Source: CAYMRB01 sp964392615
Lineage (GTDB): Bacteria; Planctomycetota; UBA8108
Assembly (NCBI GenBank): GCA_964392615.1
Contig: CAYMRB010000033.1
Coordinates: forward strand, 1 to 37,955
Reading direction: 5' to 3'
Length of the DNA: 37,955 bases
Of this stretch, positions 32,046 through 37,955 are shown piece after piece (the first letter of the stretch is position 1; each line of letters opens with the position of its first letter). The notes under the pieces are model-generated. The model searched no databases and had not been told where the DNA came from. It saw only the letters and a program-made list of their open reading frames with translations. The translations under genes and the position numbers were made by a program.

Positions 32046-32318
32046 CTACCCGCGTCGCGACGGCCCGATCGTCCGAAACCCGATCACCGTCGTCGCCACC
32101 GCGCCGACGAACAGGCCCGCGATCAGTCCGCGGTAACCCCATTGCCGCCGCGCCAGCCGATCCTCGAGCGCCGCGACGTGCTCCTCGGTACTCTCGACGC
32201 GCGCGCGGTGAATCTCGACGTCGACCTCCGGCTCGCCGACCGACAGCAGCGTGAACGCGACGATGAGCTGCGCCAGCGCGAGGACGAGACACAGCGGTGG
32301 CAGAAACGCGCGTAGCAT
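32046..32318 (-). CDS. Small two-helix membrane protein with coiled-coil linker
   Basis: 90 residues from ATG 32318, 5 bases after the stop of the permease gene, so it is the last gene of that operon. TM1 covers about residues 4-27 (AFLPPLCLVLALAQLIVAFTLL). A charged helical stretch follows (EIHRARVESTEEHVAALEDRLARR, in two parts around residues 36-58). TM2 covers about 62-81 (YRGLIAGLFVGAVATTVIGF). No family is recognised. It is probably a small partner of the export complex. Confidence 0.68.
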   Translation of the reverse strand: MLRAFLPPLCLVLALAQLIVAFTLLSVGEPEVDVEIHRARVESTEEHVAALEDRLARRQWGYRGLIAGLFVGAVATTVIGFRTIGPSRRG

Positions 32319-32323
32319 GACGG

Positions 32324-33640
32324 TCACTCGTGACGCAGGGCCTGGATCGGGTCCATCATCGCCGCGCGCCGCGCCGGGTACATGCCGAACACGACGCCGA
32401 TGCCGACCGATATGCCGAACGCGAGCAGCACCGCCCACCAGCTCTGCGCGGTCTCGATGCCCGTCATCGCCGTGACGCCGAGCGGAATGGCGACGCCGAC
32501 CAGGATCCCCACGACGCCTCCGGTCGCGGACAGCGCGACGGTCTCGACGAGGAACTGCATCGTGATGTCGCGGCGCCGCGCTCCGAGCGCGCGGCGGATG
32601 CCGATCTCGCGCGTTCGCTCGACCACGCTAGCGAGCATGATGTTCATGATGCCGACGCCGCCGACGAGCAGCGAAATCCCGGCGATCGATCCGAGCACGA
32701 GGTTCCAGATGCGCTTCTCCGCCTCGGCCCGCTGCAGGAGCTCGAGCGGCACCTGAATCTCCCAGTCCTGCCGATTCGGGTGCGTGTCGTGCAGCAGCTT
32801 GCGCGCCATCGCCGCCGTCTGGCTGACCTCGTCCTCTTTCCACACGGACAGCGTGATCTCGCTGAGCTCGTTGCGCTCGAAGTCGGTGCTCCCCGATCGC
32901 ACGATCGTCTGCAGCTCGCCGAAGCGACGCTGGGCCGCGGTGATCGGGATGTAGATGTCGTTGTTGAAGTCCTGCTGGCCGATCGCGCCCGGCGTCGCAC
33001 TGCCGCTCGCTTGCGCATCGAGCACACCGACGACGCGATACGCGCCCGCACCGATCAACAGCGGCTTGTCGATCGGATCCTCGAAGCTGAACAGCCTCTC
33101 GGCCGCCCCGGCCCCGAGGACCGCGACGTTCGAAGTGCGATGCAGATCCGGAGCGGTCAGGAATCGGCCACGTCGGACCGCGAGGCTCTTGACGCGCAGA
33201 TAGTCCGGCGTCACGCCGAGCACCCGCGCGTTCGCGATGCGCCGACTGCCGTGCTGCGAGTTCTTGCGCACGAGCGCGATCGGCACGGCGAGCTTGATCG
33301 TCGGCAGCGTCGCGGTCAGCCTCTCGTAGTCTCGACGCAAGAGGCCGTACTCGAGGACGCGGCTGACCTGCTGCTGACCGGAGGTACCGCTGCTGCTGCT
33401 GCCGCCACCGCCGCCTCCGCCGCCTTCGTCGTCGCCCTCCGGCTTGACGCTTCGGATGATCACGTTTGTCGCGCCGAGCTGACGGATCTGCTCGACCGCG
33501 TGGCGCTTCGATCCCTCGCCGATCGCGAGCATCGCGATGACCGAGCCGACGCCGAGAATCGTGCCGAGCATCGTCAGGAAGCTGCGCAACTTGTGGAGCA
33601 GCAGGTTCCGTATCGCGAGATGGAGAATCGTCAGCCGCAT
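32324..33640 (-). CDS. MacB-like ABC transporter permease (FtsX-type), without ATPase domain
   Basis: 438 residues from ATG 33640. The N-terminal segment is LRSFLTMLGTILGVGSVIAMLAIGEGSK, with the membrane helix that precedes the MacB periplasmic domain. The extracytoplasmic domain carries a glycine/serine tract (eight Gly, four Ser) near residues 75-87. The C-terminal FtsX domain is typical: SIAGISLLVGGVGIMNIML, VVERTREIGIRRALGARRRD, then two more membrane helices ending AAMMDPIQALRHE. MacB proper has a fused ATPase; here it must be supplied by another gene, which is absent on both sides. The gene begins 7 bases after the adaptor gene ends. The system probably exports a peptide, lipid or lipoprotein-like substrate. 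Confidence 0.92.
   Translation of the reverse strand: MRLTILHLAIRNLLLHKLRSFLTMLGTILGVGSVIAMLAIGEGSKRHAVEQIRQLGATNVIIRSVKPEGDDEGGGGGGGGSSSSGTSGQQQVSRVLEYGLLRRDYERLTATLPTIKLAVPIALVRKNSQHGSRRIANARVLGVTPDYLRVKSLAVRRGRFLTAPDLHRTSNVAVLGAGAAERLFSFEDPIDKPLLIGAGAYRVVGVLDAQASGSATPGAIGQQDFNNDIYIPITAAQRRFGELQTIVRSGSTDFERNELSEITLSVWKEDEVSQTAAMARKLLHDTHPNRQDWEIQVPLELLQRAEAEKRIWNLVLGSIAGISLLVGGVGIMNIMLASVVERTREIGIRRALGARRRDITMQFLVETVALSATGGVVGILVGVAIPLGVTAMTGIETAQSWWAVLLAFGISVGIGVVFGMYPARRAAMMDPIQALRHE
33389..33436. repeat. Trinucleotide low-complexity tract within the permease gene
   Basis: On the plus strand, GCT repeats run into GCC-rich triplets. On the coding strand this makes the glycine- and serine-rich loop of the permease. 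Triplet unit changes keep the frame, so the loop length may vary between strains. Confidence 0.75.
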
Positions 33641-33647
33641 GCGATTC

Positions 33648-35423
33648 TCAGGCGGCGGGCGCCGGGTCCGCGGCGGCGTCCGTCGGCTGTCGGCCCGCGC
33701 CCCCCTCCGCAGCACGCTTCTCGGAAGCGCCGCCATCGGGAGAGATCGGCACCTCGCTGCGCTCGGCCTCGTCGACGATCGCCATCGGATTCAGCACGAC
33801 GCGATCACCGACATCGACGCCCGAGCGGATCTCGACGAACTTGTCGTTCGTGCGCCCGAGCTCGACGATGCGCCGCTCGACCCCGCCGGCCCCGTCGACA
33901 TAGCACCAGCTCTCGTTCTCGATCTGCACGATGGCCTGCACCGGCACGCTGAGCACGGCGATGAGGCGATCGACGTGAATCTCGGCAACCGCGGTCATGC
34001 CCGGCTTGAGCTGGTGGACGTCCTCGTCGATCGTGATGACCGTCTCGTACACCTTCGTGTCGGAGCTCATCCAGCTCGACTGATCCGGCAGCACGGCGAC
34101 GGATTGGATCGAGCCCGCGTAGGTCCGATCCGGAATGGCGTCGACGCGAATCGTGACGTTCAGGCCCGAGCGGACCTGATCGAGCACCGACTCGTGCACC
34201 GATGTCTTGACCTGCATCTTCTTCAGGTTCGGCAGCGTCAGGATGAGCTGTCGCGGCCGCACCGGCGCGCCCTCGCGGATCTCCTGGCTGTACCAGCGGT
34301 GCTTCGAAATCGAGTACGCGACCATGCCGGCCTGCGGCGCGTAGATCTTGCTCTTGGAGATCTGCTCGCGGTATCGCGCCAGTCGCTCCTCTTCCTTCTT
34401 CAGCGCCTCGTTCTCGGCCTCGAGCTTGGCGGCCGCCTGCGCCAGAAGCGATTCGTTGTCTCGCTTGACTTGCTCCAGGGCGCGCTGCGCCGAGGCGAGG
34501 GCTCCCCCGAGCTCGAGCTTGGTCTTCTGATAGCGGTACGTGACGAGCTCGCGCTTCCTCGAGAGCGCTGTCGCCAGCTGGCGCTCGGCCTTCAGCGCGC
34601 TGAGCCGCGCCTGGTCGAGCTCGCCGCGCGAGCGGTAGCCGAGCTTGTAGAGCTGCTCGACGCCCTCGAGGTTGGTCTCCTCGATGAGCTTGCCGGCCTG
34701 CGCCTCCTGAATCTGCAGCTCGACGTCCTGCAGGTCGAGCTGGAACGTGCCGCCGTTGTCGTCCTCGAATTGCTTCAGGGCGAGGTCCGCGAGCTGGACC
34801 GCCAGCTCGGCTTCCTCGCGTAGCGTCTCGTTCTGCGACTTGCGGTTGTCGTACTTGACCTGCGCCTGGACCTGCTCCGAACGCGCGCGTTCCGTGTTGA
34901 GGATCTGCCGGTCGAGGCGCTCGGTGTGATTCGCGACGTCGAGCTCGACGAGGAGCTCGTCCTTCTCGACGGACGCGCCATTCGGAACGATCGACAGGAT
35001 CGGCGTGCCGTGGATACCGTCGCCTTCGATGTCATCGACTTCGCAGCGAACGCTGACCGCGTCCTGGCTCTCGAGGTTGCCGCGCTCGGTGACGACGATC
35101 GGCAGGTCGCCGCGCGTCACGGTGTAGTACACGAGCGGCTGATCCGTACTGGTCCAGCTGCCGCCGGTCAGCGTGCTCAGAGCCGCTGCCGTCAGACCGC
35201 AGCCGCCGAGCAGGACCGTCGCGATGAGCACCTTGCCGCCGTGACCGCGATGCCGCGCGGCGGGCGGGGTCGCTGCGGCTTTCCGCGGCGGGGCAGTCGA
35301 GGGTGCGGCAGCCGCGGGCCGAGGCGAGTCGGCGGGCGGGCGCGTCGTCGGCTCTGCCGCCGACGTCAGCCGATCGGATCGCAGCGATCGTTCGGGTTCT
35401 GTTTCGAGCGAGTCTCGGATCAT
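33648..35423 (-). CDS. HlyD/MacA-type periplasmic adaptor (membrane fusion protein)
   Basis: 591 residues from ATG 35423; an ATG at 35501 is an alternative start. A basic, alanine- and proline-rich cytoplasmic stretch of about 60 residues precedes one membrane helix (KVLIATVLLGGCGLTAAALS). Then comes the barrel-sandwich half (VTRGDLPIVVTERGNLESQD), a long coiled coil from about 170 to 370 (LEAENEALKKEEERLARYRE), and the returning lipoyl-like and beta-barrel parts (IYAPQAGMVAYS, LPNLKKMQVKTSVHESVLDQV, HQLKPGMTAVAEIHV, VPVQAIVQIENESWCYV). This is the adaptor of a MacA-MacB-like exporter with the permease 7 bases downstream. The coiled coil is longer than in MacA. An outer membrane channel is not in this operon; the TolC-like gene lies 7 kb away. 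Confidence 0.9.
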   Translation of the reverse strand: MIRDSLETEPERSLRSDRLTSAAEPTTRPPADSPRPAAAAPSTAPPRKAAATPPAARHRGHGGKVLIATVLLGGCGLTAAALSTLTGGSWTSTDQPLVYYTVTRGDLPIVVTERGNLESQDAVSVRCEVDDIEGDGIHGTPILSIVPNGASVEKDELLVELDVANHTERLDRQILNTERARSEQVQAQVKYDNRKSQNETLREEAELAVQLADLALKQFEDDNGGTFQLDLQDVELQIQEAQAGKLIEETNLEGVEQLYKLGYRSRGELDQARLSALKAERQLATALSRKRELVTYRYQKTKLELGGALASAQRALEQVKRDNESLLAQAAAKLEAENEALKKEEERLARYREQISKSKIYAPQAGMVAYSISKHRWYSQEIREGAPVRPRQLILTLPNLKKMQVKTSVHESVLDQVRSGLNVTIRVDAIPDRTYAGSIQSVAVLPDQSSWMSSDTKVYETVITIDEDVHQLKPGMTAVAEIHVDRLIAVLSVPVQAIVQIENESWCYVDGAGGVERRIVELGRTNDKFVEIRSGVDVGDRVVLNPMAIVDEAERSEVPISPDGGASEKRAAEGGAGRQPTDAAADPAPAA

Positions 35424-35806
35424 CAAGTTTCTCGAGAGTGCGCAGCGCGGGGGTTCGGCGCGGTTGCTGTCGCGGAGGGAGGCGCCCGGGAGGGGGACCA
35501 CTACTTGTGGATGCGCGTGGCGGCCGAATGGTTACAGTGCGTCTTGCGAAAGCGGATTGCAACCACGCAAATCTCGCGTCCTGACGCGCGTGTTATCGGC
35601 CTCTTCGGGCCAACCTCGAAGGTGCTGGTCGCCTCGACGCGCGTATCCGGCCGGCCGGCGCTGAGCTCACAGTCGACCGGTGGAGGCGAAACCGCCCCCG
35701 GCTCGACAGAATCCTGCGGGTTTCCTGTCCGGTCTCCCTCACGCTCGGCAATGCAACGGGTAGGTGAGAACGACACACGCAAACGCCTGTCCGGAACGAG
35801 TACGCC
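35424..35806. other. Divergent intergenic region before the zinc-ribbon operon
   Basis: 383 bases between the adaptor gene (minus) and the first zinc-ribbon gene (plus); no supportable gene. It contains a 12-base self-complementary CCGG triple repeat (35647-35658). A TTGCAA on the minus strand near 35560 might be part of a promoter for the export operon, but spacing to any -10 is poor. GGAACGAG about 6 bases before 35807 is the ribosome binding site of the plus-strand operon. Confidence 0.4.
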
Positions 35807-36907
35807 ATGGAACCCGCAGCCCCGGTCGACATTTCGTCCCTCGCCGCCGTCTTCGGCGCTCTGGCCGCAGTGGCGATCGTCGCCTGTCTCGGTCACCTCG
35901 TCATGGCGGTCTGCCTCTACGTGATCGCACGCAAGACCCGAACCGCCGGCGCATGGGTCGCCTTCGTACCGCTCTTCAACGTGATCGTGCTGTGCCGGGC
36001 GGCGGGCAAGCCGCTGTGGTGGCTCGTCCTCCTCCTCGTGCCCGGAGTCAACGTCTTCGTCTTCGCCGCGATGTGGATGGGGGTCGCCAACGCTCGCGGC
36101 AGGTCGCCGCTGACCGGACTCCTGGTGCTGGTTCCCGGACTCGGAATCGTGTTCCTCATCTACCTGGCGGCCGGCGCGCAGCCGACGACAGAGCGCGACG
36201 AGGCGCCCGGCACAGCCTCTGCTCGCTGCGCGTCGTGCGGCGCGCTCGCCGATAGCGAAGACACATTCTGCGGCGATTGCGGCCAGATGTTGACAGCCGG
36301 CCCTTCCGGCGCTCGCCGCTACGCGCGACAAGTGGCGCCGGCACGAGCCGGAGGATCCGGCGAAGCCGTCCCTGCGCTCGCGGCAGTCGTCCTCGTCGTC
36401 GGGTTCGTCGGACTCGCCGTCGTCGGCTGGCGATACCTCGGCTCGCCGGTGTCGGTCCTGTCGGACAGCGAAGACGAGCGCGAGTCGCGGCCGCCCGCAG
36501 TGGATGCTGGCGCGGACTCGCGACCGACGCGCAACGGCTGGCCGACCGAAGAGGGCCTCGCGACGTCCGATCGTTCGGTGAGCGCGGGGGCCGGCGGGAC
36601 CGGACTCGCGCCATCGGTGCCGTCCTGGCCGAATGCGGCTTTGCCGGAGTCGCCGGCCGGCGTCCCGAGCTCGTTCCCACAGGACCCGGCAGGCGTCGCC
36701 GGCGAGAGCCGAAACGAGCCCGTCGCGGCCGACGGCGAGTTCCTGGAGCTTCTCGGCGATCTGCTCCAGGCCGAAATCGAGTCCGAGTCCTGGATCGAGT
36801 CCGCCCAGGGATCGACGGAGGTCCTGATCTTCCCGGAGAGCGACGAGATCCGGACGGACGGCGCGCAGATCCGAATCTTCCGCGCGGGGCAATCCGATGG
36901 CGAGTGA
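35807..36907 (+). CDS. Membrane protein with internal zinc ribbon
   Basis: 366 residues. The N-terminal membrane module has about four helices (LAAVFGALAAVAIVACLGHL, then WVAFVPLFNVIVLC, WWLVLLLVPGVNVFVFAAMW, LTGLLVLVPGLGIVFLIYLA) and resembles DUF5684-type signal-peptidase-like membrane proteins. A zinc ribbon follows at Cys141, Cys144, Cys155 and Cys158 (CASCG, FCGDC). Another membrane helix follows near residues 185-208 (AVPALAAVVLVVGFVGLAVVGW). The long tail is rich in Ser, Pro, Ala and acidic residues, with no known domain, and is probably extracytoplasmic. The end overlaps the next gene by 11 bases. It belongs to a three-gene operon of zinc-ribbon and membrane proteins. Function is unknown. 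Confidence 0.78.
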   Translation: MEPAAPVDISSLAAVFGALAAVAIVACLGHLVMAVCLYVIARKTRTAGAWVAFVPLFNVIVLCRAAGKPLWWLVLLLVPGVNVFVFAAMWMGVANARGRSPLTGLLVLVPGLGIVFLIYLAAGAQPTTERDEAPGTASARCASCGALADSEDTFCGDCGQMLTAGPSGARRYARQVAPARAGGSGEAVPALAAVVLVVGFVGLAVVGWRYLGSPVSVLSDSEDERESRPPAVDAGADSRPTRNGWPTEEGLATSDRSVSAGAGGTGLAPSVPSWPNAALPESPAGVPSSFPQDPAGVAGESRNEPVAADGEFLELLGDLLQAEIESESWIESAQGSTEVLIFPESDEIRTDGAQIRIFRAGQSDGE

Positions 36908-37448
36908 GGATGGCGCGATGACCGGCAGATGCAACGGCTGCGGACACGCTCTTCGCCCCGGCCTGCAGTTCTGTACGGCCTGCGGCGCCGCCGCAGCCGG
37001 GCCACAGTCCGAGACCGAATCGGCTGTGCCCCGTGCGTGCACGCGGTGCGGGGCGCCCGTCCCCGACGACCGCCGCTTCTGCGGCCAATGCGGCGCGTCG
37101 ATCGTGCCGCTCGGCGCACAGCATCGTTCCGCGCCGCCGGCTCCAACTCCGGGTGGCCGCTCCCACAGTCCCGAGCTGGCGCTCCTGTTCGGCCTGGCCA
37201 TCCCCGGCGCGGGACAAGCGTACAACGGCTGCCCGTTCCGAGCGTTCTTTCTGCTGTTCGCGAGCGTCCTGATTCTGCCGTGGCTCTACAGCTTGTACGA
37301 CGCCTACAGCGTGGCCCGCCGCATGGCTCGCGAGGGCGGACGCTTCGGGCGCGGCGGCCTCGTCTGGGTCTTCCTGCAGGCGTGGCTCGTGTGCAACGTC
37401 GGACTGTTTGCCCTCATTGGTCTCACGCTCCTCGGAGTGCTTCGATGA
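36897..37448 (+). CDS. Double zinc-ribbon membrane protein
   Basis: 183 residues from ATG 36897; ATG 36918 (Met8) is an alternative that still keeps both ribbons. The zinc ribbons are Cys12/15/26/29 (CNGCG, FCTACG) and Cys48/51/62/65 (CTRCG, FCGQCG). The membrane part begins near residue 85 (LALLFGLAIPGAGQAYNG, a pattern seen in TM2-like or DUF5683 membrane domains). It continues with FFLLFASVLILPWLYSLYDA and a last helix, VFLQAWLVCNVGLFALIGLTLLGV. It overlaps the following gene by four bases (ATGA). Zinc ribbons fused to membrane domains often serve as cytoplasmic docking modules. Function is unknown. Confidence 0.82.
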   Translation: MASEDGAMTGRCNGCGHALRPGLQFCTACGAAAAGPQSETESAVPRACTRCGAPVPDDRRFCGQCGASIVPLGAQHRSAPPAPTPGGRSHSPELALLFGLAIPGAGQAYNGCPFRAFFLLFASVLILPWLYSLYDAYSVARRMAREGGRFGRGGLVWVFLQAWLVCNVGLFALIGLTLLGVLR

Positions 37449-37955
37449 CGCACCATGTCGACCAGACGAGAACGAGGCCCCGCGCGGGCAGCCTCGGTTG
37501 CCTCGGCTGCTTTGCCGCCCTCTGCCTGATGGCCTTCACCGCCATCGGAGTGGGAGCGGCGTGGTGGCTCAACGCTTCGTGGTTCGATGGCATCGCCTTC
37601 TGGCGTGCGCCGCGGGTCGAGCCCGAGATTCTCCTCGTCGATGATCCCGGCGAGAGACAAGAGATCGACCGCCGGGAAGCGGCCCGAGAAGCCGCAGACG
37701 CCGCACGATCGGCCGCGCCGAAACCGATACCGCATCGTCCCGTTCCCTTCGTGTTCGCCAAAGTCGATACCGACTATCACCCCGCGCGCGGAGCGGAGCT
37801 CGAGGACCCGAGCGGTGCCATGCTGCGGATCCCTCCCGGCGCGGTGGATGGACAGACCAAGATCAGCATGGTCCCGATGTTGAGCTTGCCGGCGACCATG
37901 GACGCACCGCTGGCGGGGCCCGTCTTCGACATACGCATCGGCGACATCGGCGACC
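37445..37955 (+). CDS. Membrane-anchored protein with ZU5-like domain, 3' part outside window
   Basis: The frame is open from ATG 37445, in ATGA overlap with the previous gene, to the right edge: 170 residues. A membrane helix lies near residues 17-42 (LGCLGCFAALCLMAFTAIGV and following). An alanine-, arginine- and glutamate-rich stalk comes next. A ZU5-like beta domain then begins (ARGAELEDPSGAMLRIPPGA, then VDGQTKISMVPM), the type found in secreted bacterial surface proteins and in eukaryotic UNC5/ankyrin. The rest lies beyond the window, so length and further domains are unknown. Third gene of the zinc-ribbon operon. Confidence 0.78.
   Translation, partial: MTHHVDQTRTRPRAGSLGCLGCFAALCLMAFTAIGVGAAWWLNASWFDGIAFWRAPRVEPEILLVDDPGERQEIDRREAAREAADAARSAAPKPIPHRPVPFVFAKVDTDYHPARGAELEDPSGAMLRIPPGAVDGQTKISMVPMLSLPATMDAPLAGPVFDIRIGDIGD

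Noticed and set aside
35647..35658. The CCGG triple repeat as a regulatory palindrome.
   Set aside because: Short CCGG repeats are expected by chance in such GC-rich DNA, and nothing else marks it as a binding site.

Overview
The window is a GC-rich stretch of a bacterial chromosome, most likely from the Planctomycetota. Three things point there: dockerin-type calcium loops of the form common in that phylum, secreted proteins pairing a PDZ domain with an alpha/alpha toroid (DUF6288-like) and a YdjY domain, and sialate O-acetylesterase-like enzymes mixed with HEAT-repeat and pilin-tail-like secreted proteins. No tRNA, rRNA, CRISPR array, transposase or integrase was seen. Almost all of the sequence is coding.

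Layout. 1-12,941 is a carbohydrate-processing region. A minus-strand pair (a GH2 enzyme cut by the window edge, and a PDZ-toroid-YdjY protein) diverges from a plus-strand run: a double SASA esterase, a HEAT lipoprotein, a second PDZ-toroid protein and a SASA-LamG esterase. A GH43 enzyme converges on that run. At 13,102-13,998 lies a secreted thioredoxin-like protein with C-terminal dockerin repeats. Its frame is interrupted by one UGA in a UxxC redox position, followed by a hairpin with the features of a bacterial SECIS element, so it is very probably a selenoprotein. 14,010-20,641 holds a minus-strand group: a URO-D family protein, two secreted proteins with pilin-tail-like motifs, and a NagB-like isomerase. 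A large membrane-anchored HEAT protein (20,763-23,447) diverges from an oversized TolC-family lipoprotein, which is followed by a small unknown protein and an RmlD-like reductase.

27,900-31,967 holds a mercuric-reductase-like flavoprotein followed by an unusual single protein that fuses a PqqD-like domain, a radical SAM/SPASM enzyme and an ArsM-type arsenite methyltransferase ending in CC-x7-CC. This looks like an uncharacterised metalloid or organoarsenical pathway. 32,046-35,423 is a minus-strand MacA/MacB-like export operon (adaptor, permease without ATPase, small membrane protein). 35,807 to the right edge is an overlapping operon of three membrane proteins, two with zinc ribbons and one with a ZU5-like domain.

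The two strongest leads are the selenoprotein with its SECIS-like hairpin and the radical SAM-ArsM fusion. All family assignments come from reading motifs by eye; no database search was run.
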